This document shows positions 14,578 through 23,041 of a stretch of DNA of 64,000 bases, piece after piece; within the stretch, counting starts at the first letter, position 1; every line of letters starts with the position of its first letter. The DNA comes from Bog-756 sp963845485 (lineage in GTDB: Bacteria; Actinomycetota; Acidimicrobiia; Acidimicrobiales; RAAP-2): the NCBI GenBank assembly GCA_963845485.1, contig CAWJSI010000014.1, positions 372,001-436,000 of the forward strand. Reading direction: 5' to 3'. Below the pieces are notes generated by a model. The model saw only the letters and a program-made list of their open reading frames with translations, did not search any database and was not told the origin of the DNA. Both the position numbers and the translations under genes were made by a program.

Positions 14578-17130
14578 GTGTTCGAACGATTTACAGACCG
14601 GGCTCGTCGAGTTCTTGTGTTGGCGCAAGAGGAGGCGCGGCTGCTCAACCACAGTTTCATCGGCACCGAGCACATCCTCCTGGGCCTGATCCACGAGGGT
14701 GAGGGTGTCGCGGCTAAGGCCCTGGAGTCACTAGGGGTCTCGCTGGAGGCTGTCCGGGAGAAGGTCGAAGAGACCATTGGCCTGGCCGGCACGGCCCCCA
14801 CCGGCTCGCCGCCCTTCACGCCCCGGGCCAAGAAGGTGCTCGAGCTCTCGCTCCGCGAGGCGCTGCAACTTGGGCACAGCTACATCGGGACCGAGCACAT
14901 GCTCCTCGGACTTGTCCGCGAGGGCGAGGGCGTGGCCGCCCAGGTGCTCGTCAGCCTGGGTGCCGATCTGCCCCGGGTCCGCCAGCAGGTCATCCAGCTG
15001 CTCTCGGGCTACCAGGGCAAGGAGTCGGTGGGCGCAGGTGCCCCGGGCTCACAGTCCTCGGACGCCCCGACCGGTTCACCGGTGCTCGACCAGTTCGGCC
15101 GCAATCTCACCGCGCTGGCCCGGGACCACAAGTTGGATCCGGTCATCGGTCGCGAGAAAGAGATCGAGCGGGTCATGCAGGTGCTGTCGCGCCGCACGAA
15201 GAACAACCCGGTGCTCATCGGTGAGCCTGGTGTGGGCAAGACCGCCATCGTCGAGGGACTGGCCCAGCGCATCGTGGCCGACGACGTCCCCGAGACGCTG
15301 ACCGGCAAGCAGCTCTACACCCTCGACCTCGGGGCCCTGGTGGCAGGGAGCCGGTACCGCGGTGACTTCGAGGAGCGCCTGAAGAAGGTGCTGAAGGAGA
15401 TCCGCACCCGGGGCGACATCGTGCTGTTCATCGACGAGCTGCATACCCTGGTCGGTGCGGGAGCAGCCGAAGGGGCCATCGACGCCGCTTCCATCCTGAA
15501 GCCGATGCTGGCCCGTGGTGAGCTGCAGACCATCGGTGCCACGACTATCGACGAGTACCGCAAGCACCTGGAGAAGGACGCCGCCCTCGAGCGCCGCTTC
15601 CAGCCCATCAAGGTGGAACAGCCCAATGTGGCGTTGACCATCGAGATCCTGAAGGGCCTCCGCGACCGGTACGAGTCGCACCACGCCGTGACCATCACCG
15701 ACCAGGCCCTGGTCGCTGCGGCCAATCTGGCCGACCGCTACCTCGCCGACCGGTACCTTCCCGACAAGGCCATCGACCTCATCGACGAGGCCGGCAGCCG
15801 CCTGCGCATCCGTCGGATGACGACCCCTCCGGCCTACAAGAAGCTGGAAGAGGACATCACCCGGCTCCGGGCCGACAAGGAGGCTGCGCTGGAGAAGCAG
15901 GCCTTCGACCAAGCCAAGAAGCTGGCTGAGCAGGAGAAGGAACGTCTCGACTCGAAAGAGGCCATGGAGGCCGAGTGGCGGGCCGAGGGCGTGGACCTCT
16001 TCGACGTGGTCGATGAGGAAGTCATCGCCGAGGTGCTGGCCAACTGGACGGGCATTCCCGTCTACCGGCTCACCGAGGAGGAGACGGCCAAGCTGCTGCG
16101 CATGGAGGACGAGCTCCACAAGCGGGTCATCGGTCAGGAGCCGGCCATCGCCGCCCTCGCCCGGTCGATCCGTCGGACCCGTGCCGGTCTGAAGGACCCG
16201 AAGCGGCCGAGCGGCTCGTTCATCTTCCTCGGCCCGACGGGTGTGGGCAAGACCGAGCTGGCCAAGACGCTGGCTGAGTTCCTCTTCGACGACGAGGACG
16301 CCCTCATCCAACTCGACATGTCCGAGTACATGGAAAAGCACACGGTGAGCCGCCTGGTCGGCTCGCCTCCCGGCTATGTCGGCTACGAGGAGGGCGGTCA
16401 GTTGACCGAGGCGGTCCGCCGCAAGCCCTTCTCCGTGGTGCTGTTCGACGAGGTCGAGAAGGCCCACGCCGACGTGTTCAACACCCTGCTGCAGATCCTG
16501 GAGGACGGTCGCCTGACCGACGCCCAGGGCCGCTCGGTGGACTTCAAGAACACGGTGCTCATCATGACCTCCAACCTCGGAACCGCCGATCTGCGCAAGT
16601 CCTCGGTGGGCTTTGCCAAGACCTCGGAGGCGGTGACCTACGAGCGGATGAAGACCAAGGTCAACGAGGCGCTGAAGGCGCACTTCCGGCCCGAGTTCCT
16701 CAACCGCATCGACGAGGTCGTGGTCTTCCACGAGCTGTCCAAAGTCGAGGTCGTGGAGATCGTGGACCTCATGATCCAGCGGGTGTCCACCCAGCTGGAA
16801 CTGCAGGGACTCAGCCTCATCCTCACCCCACCGGCCAAGCAGCTGTTGGCCGACAAGGGGTACGACCCCCAGCTGGGAGCCCGGCCGTTGCGCCGTGCCA
16901 TCCAGCAGATGGTCGAGGATCCGCTGTCGGAGCGGATCCTGTGGAAGGAGTTCCGGGTCGGCGAGACCATCGTGGTCGACGTGGAGACCATCACGCCGGA
17001 GGCCGCTGCGGCCTACGACGTGAAGGGCGCTCCGCCGCTCATCGCCGGGGAACAGCAGCTGACGTTCACCGCCATCGAGGGCGTCGAGCCCCCGCCGCCG
17101 GTCGAGCTGGCTGACGCCTCCGCCGACTAA
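14578..17130 (+). CDS. clpC: ATP-dependent Clp protease ATP-binding subunit ClpC
   Basis: 850-aa class I Hsp100 unfoldase that feeds ClpP. The order is: duplicated N-domain (two repeats beginning FTDRARRVLVLAQEEA and FTPRAKKVLELSLREA), first AAA+ module with GEPGVGKT and VLFIDELHTLVGAG, the coiled M-domain (about residues 415-480, rich in Lys/Glu), and the second AAA+ module with GPTGVGKTELAK and the ClpP-binding loop region. The closing acidic tail follows VEPPPPVELADAS. The start is GTG; the homology begins at FERFTDRARR. A strong terminator follows directly. Confidence 0.96.
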   Translation: MFERFTDRARRVLVLAQEEARLLNHSFIGTEHILLGLIHEGEGVAAKALESLGVSLEAVREKVEETIGLAGTAPTGSPPFTPRAKKVLELSLREALQLGHSYIGTEHMLLGLVREGEGVAAQVLVSLGADLPRVRQQVIQLLSGYQGKESVGAGAPGSQSSDAPTGSPVLDQFGRNLTALARDHKLDPVIGREKEIERVMQVLSRRTKNNPVLIGEPGVGKTAIVEGLAQRIVADDVPETLTGKQLYTLDLGALVAGSRYRGDFEERLKKVLKEIRTRGDIVLFIDELHTLVGAGAAEGAIDAASILKPMLARGELQTIGATTIDEYRKHLEKDAALERRFQPIKVEQPNVALTIEILKGLRDRYESHHAVTITDQALVAAANLADRYLADRYLPDKAIDLIDEAGSRLRIRRMTTPPAYKKLEEDITRLRADKEAALEKQAFDQAKKLAEQEKERLDSKEAMEAEWRAEGVDLFDVVDEEVIAEVLANWTGIPVYRLTEEETAKLLRMEDELHKRVIGQEPAIAALARSIRRTRAGLKDPKRPSGSFIFLGPTGVGKTELAKTLAEFLFDDEDALIQLDMSEYMEKHTVSRLVGSPPGYVGYEEGGQLTEAVRRKPFSVVLFDEVEKAHADVFNTLLQILEDGRLTDAQGRSVDFKNTVLIMTSNLGTADLRKSSVGFAKTSEAVTYERMKTKVNEALKAHFRPEFLNRIDEVVVFHELSKVEVVEIVDLMIQRVSTQLELQGLSLILTPPAKQLLADKGYDPQLGARPLRRAIQQMVEDPLSERILWKEFRVGETIVVDVETITPEAAAAYDVKGAPPLIAGEQQLTFTAIEGVEPPPPVELADASAD

Positions 17131-17153
17131 CCACGGAGCCACCATCGTTTGAC

Positions 17154-17188
17154 GAAAACACCCCACCGGGATCCGGTGGGGTGTTTTC
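17154..17188 (+). terminator. Perfect 16-bp hairpin terminator after clpC
   Basis: Arms 17154-17169 and 17173-17188 are exact reverse complements around a GAT loop, and the second arm ends in GTGTTTTC, giving the T run of an intrinsic terminator. It starts 24 nt after the clpC stop and ends about 75 nt before the radA promoter. The A-rich first arm makes it potentially bidirectional. Confidence 0.85.
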
Positions 17189-17261
17189 ATGTACGCCCGC
17201 CGTGCGATGGGCGTGACTCCAACTCCCGGGCACGGTCACCCCCTCTGTCATACCCAGTCCC

Positions 17262-17267
17262 TACCAT
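17262..17267 (+). promoter_or_regulatory. -10 box TACCAT for radA, leaderless
   Basis: TACCAT is followed by 6 nt and then the radA ATG at 17274, the canonical leaderless spacing. Confidence 0.6.
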
Positions 17268-17273
17268 CGGGCC

Positions 17274-18650
17274 ATGGCCAAGACCGCGAAGCGCCACCGC
17301 TGCATCGACTGTGGCTCGACAACGGCCCGGTGGGCGGGTCGGTGCCCGACCTGTGGGGAGTGGAACACCCTCGTAGAGGAGACGCAGCTGGGTTCGCTGG
17401 TCCAGGCGGTAGAAGCCCTCGGCCTCGAGTCCATGCCCCTCCAGCTCTCCGAGGTGGACATGACCGAGGCCGCCGTCATCCCGACGGGCGTCCAAGAGTT
17501 CGACCGGGTCCTGTCGGGTGGGTTGGTGCCCGGGTCGGTCACCCTGGTCGGCGGGGAGCCGGGCATCGGCAAATCCACCCTCCTGCTCCAGGTGCTGGCG
17601 GCCCGGGCCGCCGCCGGGCACCGGGTCCTGCTCATCTCGGCGGAGGAGTCGGCCCACCAGGTCCGCCTGCGAGCCGAGCGGCTCGGCCCCATCCCGCCCG
17701 GGCTGCTCATCCTGCCCGTGACCGATGTGGGTGCGGTGATCGCCGGGGTCACCGAAGCGCAGCCTGACCTGGTGGTGGTGGACTCCATCCAGGCCGTGTC
17801 GATCGGGTCCACCCAGCCCGGTGAACGACGGACCACCGGGGTGCCCGGCAGCGTGACCCAGGTGCGCGAGTGCGCCGACCAGCTGGTCAGCCTGGCCAAG
17901 ACCCGGGGCGTGGCGACGGTGCTCGTGGGCCATGTGACCAAAGACGGCTCCCTCGCCGGCCCCCGGGCCCTCGAACACATGGTGGACACGGTGCTCAGCT
18001 TCGAGGGGGACCGGCACCACGCCCTCCGCCTCCTCCAGGCGGTCAAGCACCGTTTCGGGCCCACCGGTGAGCTGGGCCTGTTCGAGATGGGCGACCAGGG
18101 CCTGAAGCCGGTGGACGACCCGGGACGCCTGCTCTTGGGTGACCGGCTGGTGGGTGTGCCCGGCGGGGTGGTCCTCCCGGCCACGCAGGGTCGCCGCACC
18201 CTCGTAGTCGAGCTCCAGGCCCTCGTGACCCCCCAGGGCCAGGCCCAGCCCAAGCGGACGGTGGTGGGGCTGGACGGTGGTCGTCTGGGCATGGTGCTCG
18301 CCGTACTCAACCGCTACGCCGGCCTCGACGTGATGGGGGTGGACGTCTTCGCCTCGGTGGCCGGAGGGATCAAGGTGACCGAGCCGGCCGCCGATCTGGC
18401 CGTGGCGCTGGCCGTGGCCTCGGCGGCCACCGGCGTTCCCCTGCCCGCCACCCTCGCCGCCATCGGCGAGGTCGGACTGGCCGGTGAGGTCCGTCAGGTC
18501 ACCAACCTGCCCCGACGGCTGGAGGAGTGCGCACGTCTGGGCTTCACGCGTGTGGCGGTGCCGACGTCGTCGCCGACCGGGCCGCCGGGTATGGACCTGA
18601 TCCGGGTGGACACCGTCGCCCAGGCCGTCTTGTCCTTGGCCGCCGAGTAG
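17274..18650 (+). CDS. radA: DNA repair protein RadA
   Basis: 458-aa RecA-like branch-migration helicase of recombination. An N-terminal four-cysteine zinc finger (C10, C13, C24, C27) precedes Walker A GEPGIGKST, Walker B LVVVDSIQAV, and a C-terminal Lon-like domain (GGIKVTEPAADLAVALAVASA). The family motif KNRFG reads KHRFG here (QAVKHRFGPTGELGLFEM), a conservative but unusual change at a hallmark position. It forms the usual actinobacterial pair with disA. Confidence 0.95.
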   Translation: MAKTAKRHRCIDCGSTTARWAGRCPTCGEWNTLVEETQLGSLVQAVEALGLESMPLQLSEVDMTEAAVIPTGVQEFDRVLSGGLVPGSVTLVGGEPGIGKSTLLLQVLAARAAAGHRVLLISAEESAHQVRLRAERLGPIPPGLLILPVTDVGAVIAGVTEAQPDLVVVDSIQAVSIGSTQPGERRTTGVPGSVTQVRECADQLVSLAKTRGVATVLVGHVTKDGSLAGPRALEHMVDTVLSFEGDRHHALRLLQAVKHRFGPTGELGLFEMGDQGLKPVDDPGRLLLGDRLVGVPGGVVLPATQGRRTLVVELQALVTPQGQAQPKRTVVGLDGGRLGMVLAVLNRYAGLDVMGVDVFASVAGGIKVTEPAADLAVALAVASAATGVPLPATLAAIGEVGLAGEVRQVTNLPRRLEECARLGFTRVAVPTSSPTGPPGMDLIRVDTVAQAVLSLAAE

Positions 18651-18713
18651 GCCCACTGAGGGAGGACGGCCGGCGCCCAGGTGCCGGACGGGCCTGCATG
18701 GGAGCGGTCCGGG

Positions 18714-18719
18714 TACGAT
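18714..18719 (+). promoter_or_regulatory. -10 box TACGAT for disA, leaderless
   Basis: TACGAT plus 6 nt leads directly to GTG at 18726. The predicted transcript starts on the start codon, so disA can be expressed separately from radA. Confidence 0.6.
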
Positions 18720-18725
18720 TCGTCT

Positions 18726-19817
18726 GTGATCGCCCGCCAGAGCTCGCCGCTCAGTGAGGCCCTGGCCATGGCCGCTCCCGGGCGTCCGTTGCGTGACGGG
18801 CTGGACCGCATCCTCCGGGCCAAGCGCGGCGCCCTGGTCGTGGTGGGGGACGGGCCCGGAGTGCTCTCCATCTGCTCGGGCGGATTCCTGCTGGACGCCG
18901 AGTTCAGTCCCCAGCGCCTGTCGGAGCTGGCCAAGATGGACGGGGCCATCATCCTGGCCCCGGACGCCTCGCGCATCGCCCGGGCCAACGTCCATCTGAT
19001 GCCCAAGGCCACCATCCCGACCACCGAGACGGGCACCAGGCACCGGACGGCCGAGCGGGTGGCCAGGTCCATCGACGTCCCCGTCCTGTCGGTGTCGGCG
19101 GCCATGTCGGTCATCGCCGTCTACCGGAACGACATCAAGCACACCGTCCAACCCACGGGTTGGCTCCACGACCGCACCGATCAGGCCCTGGCCACCATGC
19201 AGCACTTCCGGAGCCGGTTCGACGTCGCCCTCTCGGCGCTGTCGATGCTGGAGGTGGAGGACACCGTCTCGGTGGGGGACGTGGTGAGTGTGGTGCAGGC
19301 GGCCGAGATGTTGCTGCGCATCGCCGAGGAGGTGGAGGGCTACCTCGTCGAGTTGGGCGACGACGGCCGGTTGGTCGGCCTGCAATCCTCCGAGCTGGTG
19401 GACGGGGTGGCCCCGGCCCTGCACCTGGTGGTGCGCGACTACTTCCGACTCCCGCCGGTCAAGGGACGGGACCGCCTGGCCGTCGTCGACCGGGTGATCG
19501 AGCAGCTGGCCAACCTGTCCTCCGAGGAGCTCGGGGACTCCCAGCGGGTGGCCCAGATCATGGGGCTCCCCGGCTCGTTCCACGACTCCGAGTCCGGCGT
19601 CGAGCCACGGGGCTACCGACTGCTCTACCGGCTGCCCCGGTTCTCCGACGTCATCATCGAGCGGATCGTCGACCGCTTCGTCAACCTCCAGCAGATCATG
19701 CGGGCCTCCTTGAGCGATCTCGAACAGGTGGAGGGGGTAGGTGAGGCACGGGCCCACTCGGTCAAGAACGGCCTGGCCCGCCTGGCCGAAGCCAGCATCT
19801 TCGAGCGGTACCAGTAG
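18726..19817 (+). CDS. disA: DNA integrity scanning protein DisA (diadenylate cyclase)
   Basis: Makes c-di-AMP from two ATP and scans DNA for branched structures. The N-terminal DAC domain carries the DGA motif (residues 72-74, KMDGAIILAPD) and the RHR motif in GTRHRTAERVA (about 103-111). A linker helix and a C-terminal helix-hairpin-helix DNA-binding region (LEQVEGVGEARAHSVKNGL) follow. The open frame runs upstream, but GTG 18726 has a -10 box at leaderless spacing and fits the family start. 363 aa. No c-di-AMP phosphodiesterase is seen in the window. Confidence 0.95.
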   Translation: MIARQSSPLSEALAMAAPGRPLRDGLDRILRAKRGALVVVGDGPGVLSICSGGFLLDAEFSPQRLSELAKMDGAIILAPDASRIARANVHLMPKATIPTTETGTRHRTAERVARSIDVPVLSVSAAMSVIAVYRNDIKHTVQPTGWLHDRTDQALATMQHFRSRFDVALSALSMLEVEDTVSVGDVVSVVQAAEMLLRIAEEVEGYLVELGDDGRLVGLQSSELVDGVAPALHLVVRDYFRLPPVKGRDRLAVVDRVIEQLANLSSEELGDSQRVAQIMGLPGSFHDSESGVEPRGYRLLYRLPRFSDVIIERIVDRFVNLQQIMRASLSDLEQVEGVGEARAHSVKNGLARLAEASIFERYQ

Positions 19818-19880
19818 GGGCCGGCTGACCCGGCGGCACCGGCCCGGGTGCCTGCGGTCCTGTGGGGTGTCGGCACCGTG

Positions 19881-19886
19881 TACCAT
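19881..19886 (+). promoter_or_regulatory. Extended -10 TG-TACCAT for the carD-ispD-ispF-rlmB operon
   Basis: TACCAT with a TG directly upstream lies in the 139-nt gap after disA and gives a leader of about 64 nt to the carD GTG at 19957, which has AGGAGGAA upstream. Confidence 0.55.
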
Positions 19887-19956
19887 TACATGCTCCCTAC
19901 GCGGTCCCGATCGAGCTCACCAGCCCGGGATCAGCACGCAACGCCAGGAGGAACGG

Positions 19957-20433
19957 GTGTTCGACATCGGTGACAAGGTCGTCTATCCGCACCACGGCGC
20001 GGCGGTGGTCGAGCGACGAGAGACCAAAGAGGCGTTCGGCAAGAAACAGGAGTACCTGGTGCTCCGCCTGGCCTACGGCGACCTGACCCTCATGGTCCCG
20101 GCCGACAACACCGAGGGTGTGGGCCTCCGCGAGGTGATCAACGACGAAGAGGTGGAAGAGGTCTTCGCCGTACTCCGCAAGAAGGAAGCCCGGATGCCGA
20201 CCAACTGGTCGCGCCGGTACAAGAACCACTCCGAGAAGCTGCGCTCCGGGGACATCTACCAGGTGGCCGAAGTGGTGCGGAACCTCTCCATCCGGGACAA
20301 GGACAAGGGTCTGTCCGCCGGCGAGAAGCGCATGCTGCAGCGGGCCCGCCAGATCCTCGTGTCCGAGCTGACCTTCGCCCTGGGCGTCGACGAGGAGACC
20401 GCCGAGGTTCGGCTGAACGAGGCGCTGCCCTGA
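19957..20433 (+). CDS. carD: CarD-family transcriptional regulator
   Basis: 158 aa. The N-terminal RNAP-interacting Tudor-like domain begins FDIGDKVVYPHHGAAVVERRE and includes LTLMVPADNTEGVGLR; the C-terminal helical DNA-binding domain contains the tryptophan in MPTNWSRRYKNH that wedges the promoter bubble. CarD binds RNA polymerase beta and stabilises open complexes, notably at rRNA promoters. The GTG start with a strong RBS fits the family. It heads the conserved run ispD-ispF, to which it is separated by only 14 nt. Confidence 0.95.
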   Translation: MFDIGDKVVYPHHGAAVVERRETKEAFGKKQEYLVLRLAYGDLTLMVPADNTEGVGLREVINDEEVEEVFAVLRKKEARMPTNWSRRYKNHSEKLRSGDIYQVAEVVRNLSIRDKDKGLSAGEKRMLQRARQILVSELTFALGVDEETAEVRLNEALP

Positions 20434-20447
20434 GCCGAACGGGGCCC

Positions 20448-21107
20448 GTGTGGGCCATCGTGGTGGCTGGGGGATCGGGTCGCCGTTTCGGAGGGCGGAA
20501 GCAGTTTCTCCAACTGGCCGGGAGACCGGTGGCGGCTTGGGCGGTGGATGCCGCCCGCACCGTGGCCGACGGGGTGATCCTGGTGGTGCCGGGTGGATCG
20601 ACGGCTCCCGGCGAGGCGGAACCGGCCGGGTCTCGTGCCTGGGGTGCCGATGCCGTGGTGACGGGGGGCGACTCGCGGGCCGACTCGGTGCGAGCCGGTC
20701 TCGCGGCCGTACCCGAGGATGCCGCCGTCATCGTCGTCCACGACGCCGCCCGGCCGCTCGCCTCCCCGTCCTTGTTCGCCGCCGTGGTGGAGGCGGTGGC
20801 CGACGGCGCGCCGTGCGCCATCCCGGTTCTGCCCGTCGCCGACACCGTGAAACGGGTCACCGACGGCCTGGTGCGGACCACGGTCGATCGGGACGACCTG
20901 GTGACGGTGCAGACCCCCCAGGCGTTCGCCGCCTCTACGCTGCGTGAGGCGCACGGCGACGGCGGCCAGACCACCGACGACGCCGGCATGCTGGAGGCGA
21001 TGGGCATCGCCGTGCACACCGTCCCCGGTGAACCGAGGAACCTGAAGATCACCCGTCCCGAGGACCTGGACGTGGCTGAGGCGCTGCTGGCCGGGGTGGC
21101 CCGATGA
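20448..21107 (+). CDS. ispD: 2-C-methyl-D-erythritol 4-phosphate cytidylyltransferase
   Basis: MEP-pathway enzyme coupling MEP and CTP to CDP-ME. The CTP-binding loop reads VVAGGSGRRFGGRKQFLQL (Arg replaces the common Pro before KQF). Later VVHDAARPLASPSLF and TVQTPQAFAASTLREAH are standard. 219 aa, GTG start; ATGA overlap with ispF implies coupling. Confidence 0.93.
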   Translation: MWAIVVAGGSGRRFGGRKQFLQLAGRPVAAWAVDAARTVADGVILVVPGGSTAPGEAEPAGSRAWGADAVVTGGDSRADSVRAGLAAVPEDAAVIVVHDAARPLASPSLFAAVVEAVADGAPCAIPVLPVADTVKRVTDGLVRTTVDRDDLVTVQTPQAFAASTLREAHGDGGQTTDDAGMLEAMGIAVHTVPGEPRNLKITRPEDLDVAEALLAGVAR

Positions 21108-21631
21108 GCGTGGCTCCGTCGGCACTCCGGATCGGACAGGGGGTGGATGTCCATCGGTTCTCCGACCGAGCCGATCGACCGCTGATCCTCGGTGGGGTCG
21201 TCATCACCGGCGAGGGGGCCAGGGGGCTCGAGGGCCACAGCGATGCCGATGCCGTGGCCCATGCCCTGGCCGACGCGGTGCTCGGTGCGGCGGGACTCGG
21301 CGACCTCGGCCGCCACGCGCCAGACACCGACCCCAAGTGGCGCGGGGCCGACAGCCTGGTGATCCTCGGTGCCATGGTGGAACTCGCCGCCTCGGCCGGA
21401 TGGGTGCCGGTCAACGCCGACTGCACGGTGGTGGCCGAGCGGCCGAAGCTCGCCCCGTTCGTGGACCGCATGGCCGAGCTGCTGGGCGAGGTGCTCGGTG
21501 CGCCGGTCAACGTGAAGGCCACTCGGGCCGAGGGCCTCGGGGCCCTGGGCCGGGAAGAGGGCATCGGCTGCACCGCCGTGGTGCTGCTGACCACAGGTCC
21601 CGCGACAGGCGGGGCAGGCGGTGTCCGATGA
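21104..21631 (+). CDS. ispF: 2-C-methyl-D-erythritol 2,4-cyclodiphosphate synthase
   Basis: Cyclises CDP-ME-2-phosphate, releasing CMP. Zinc ligands are in GQGVDVHRF (Asp, His) and the active-site signature is LEGHSDADAVAHALADAVLGA, with DTDPKWRGADS downstream and ATRAEGLGALGREEGIG near the C-terminus. 175 aa. It overlaps both neighbours by 4 nt (ATGA), so ispD, ispF and the methyltransferase are tightly coupled. The usual following cysS is missing. Confidence 0.95.
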   Translation: MSVAPSALRIGQGVDVHRFSDRADRPLILGGVVITGEGARGLEGHSDADAVAHALADAVLGAAGLGDLGRHAPDTDPKWRGADSLVILGAMVELAASAGWVPVNADCTVVAERPKLAPFVDRMAELLGEVLGAPVNVKATRAEGLGALGREEGIGCTAVVLLTTGPATGGAGGVR

Positions 21632-22572
21632 GCCCTCCGAAGAAGGCCGGAGGCCGGGGGAGACCGCCCCAGGGCGGGTCGGGCCGGGGAAGGTCCACGG
21701 CCAACTCTTCTCGGAGTGGCGCCAAGGGAAGCGCCTCGAAAGGGGCCGTCCCGTCGGGTCGCGGTTCGCGCAGCGGCGGTCGGGCCACACCCGCCCCGCG
21801 GGCCCGCGGGACATCAGCCCCGTCCGGTCTGGGCGGCGACCAGGTGGAGGGACGTCAGGCCGTCCGGGAGCTCCTCGGTGCCAACCGGCGGGCGGTCACC
21901 TCCCTGCTCATGGCCGAGGGAATGGATGCCGCCCCCATCCTCGACGAGATCGAGGCGCTGGCGTCGAGTCGACGGGTCCGTGTCGAGTACGTCTCCCGTC
22001 GCCGGATCGACTCGGTGGCCCGGACCGATGCCGCCCAGGGAGTGGTGGCCCTGGCCCGTCCCATCGAGGACACTCCGCTCGAGTCCCTGTGCCAGCCCAC
22101 CCGACGCGGGCGGGTGCCCTTCCTGCTCGTCCTCGACGGGATCACCGACCCCCACAATGTCGGTTCGTTGCTCCGGAGCGCGGAGTGCGCCGGCGTGACC
22201 GGGGTGGTGCTTCCCCGGCACCGCTCCGCCCACCTCACACCGACGGTGGCCAAGGTGGCGGCCGGGGCTATCGAGTATCTGCCCATGGCCCTCGTGGCCG
22301 GCGTGCCGGCCGCCCTCCAGAAGCTCTCGTCGCTCGGGGTGTGGTCGGTGGGCCTGGTCGGCGAGGCGAGTCAGTCCCTCTACCGGCTCCCCTTGGGCGA
22401 CCAACCGGTGGCCCTCGTCCTCGGCGCCGAAGGGCAGGGACTCGGCACGCTGACCCGTAAGCGGTGCGACGCGCTGGCCTCCATCCCCCAGCACGGCACG
22501 CTCTCGTCTCTCAACGTGGCGACGGCCGGAGCCATCGCCTGTTTCGACGTGGCCCGCCAACGCTCCCCCTGA
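21628..22572 (+). CDS. rlmB: TrmH/RlmB-family 23S rRNA (guanosine-2'-O-)methyltransferase
   Basis: 314 aa. The first 70 residues are a disordered Gly/Arg/Ser/Lys tail. The substrate-binding domain starts QVEGRQAVRELLGANRR; the SPOUT knot carries motif 1 DGITDPHNVGSLLRSAECAG, motif 2 LVLGAEGQGL and motif 3 GTLSSLNVATAGAIACFDVARQR. It most likely 2'-O-methylates a guanosine in 23S rRNA (G2251 in E. coli numbering), though tRNA-directed paralogues exist. The ATG overlaps the ispF stop. Confidence 0.88.
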   Translation: MSPPKKAGGRGRPPQGGSGRGRSTANSSRSGAKGSASKGAVPSGRGSRSGGRATPAPRARGTSAPSGLGGDQVEGRQAVRELLGANRRAVTSLLMAEGMDAAPILDEIEALASSRRVRVEYVSRRRIDSVARTDAAQGVVALARPIEDTPLESLCQPTRRGRVPFLLVLDGITDPHNVGSLLRSAECAGVTGVVLPRHRSAHLTPTVAKVAAGAIEYLPMALVAGVPAALQKLSSLGVWSVGLVGEASQSLYRLPLGDQPVALVLGAEGQGLGTLTRKRCDALASIPQHGTLSSLNVATAGAIACFDVARQRSP

Positions 22573-22583
22573 GGCAGCTCAGG
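22568..22583. terminator. Short hairpin CCTGAG-GCAG-CTCAGG across convergent stops
   Basis: A 6-bp perfect inverted repeat containing both the rlmB stop and the end of the convergent DUF427 gene. It is weak and has no T tract. Confidence 0.3.
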
Positions 22584-22872
22584 CCACCTCTTCGACGGTC
22601 ACGCCTTTCCAGAAGGCCACGCGGTCGGTGATCTCGTTGGCCGCGTCCTTGGGTGTCGGGTAGTACCAGGCGGCGTCGTCGTTGCGGCTGCCGTCGACCA
22701 CTACCGACCGGTAGCTGGCTTCGCCCTTCCACGGACAGGTGGTGTGGGTCGGGCTGGCCTCGAAGTACTGGCTGTCCACGTCGGCGGCGGGGAAGTAGTG
22801 GTTGCCCTCCACCACCACGGTGTCGTCGCTCTCGGCCAGTACGGCCCCGTTCCAGGTCGCTCGCATCGTCAT
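22579..22872 (-). CDS. DUF427 family protein
   Basis: 97 aa with the compact DUF427 (beta-tent) pattern: RATWNGAVLAESDDTVVVEGNHYFPAADV, the conserved cysteine-tryptophan segment HTTCPWKGEASY and YYPTPKDAANEITDRVAFW. The open frame continues 18 codons upstream, but homology starts at the MTMRATWNG methionine. Family function is unknown; some members are linked to small-molecule binding. Convergent with rlmB. Confidence 0.8.
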   Translation of the reverse strand: MTMRATWNGAVLAESDDTVVVEGNHYFPAADVDSQYFEASPTHTTCPWKGEASYRSVVVDGSRNDDAAWYYPTPKDAANEITDRVAFWKGVTVEEVA

Positions 22873-23041
22873 GGTCAGTCCAACCCCGGCGCCGGCGCTG
22901 ATGTTCCCCGGTCCGGACCGAGCCACCGGCCGGTGAGCGTCGACGCCACGATGTCCATCGTGTGCGGAGTACCCCTCGACGGGGTAGAACCGGAGGGGTC
23001 GACCCCGAGCCGACGATCCCGCAGGGCCAAAGGAGCCGAGT

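Noticed and set aside
15076..17190. 704-codon open frame on the minus strand
   Set aside because: Antisense to clpC; composition reflects the complement of a real gene.
17187..19886. 899-codon open frame on the minus strand
   Set aside because: Antisense to radA and disA, which are certain; no ribosome-binding site or domain.
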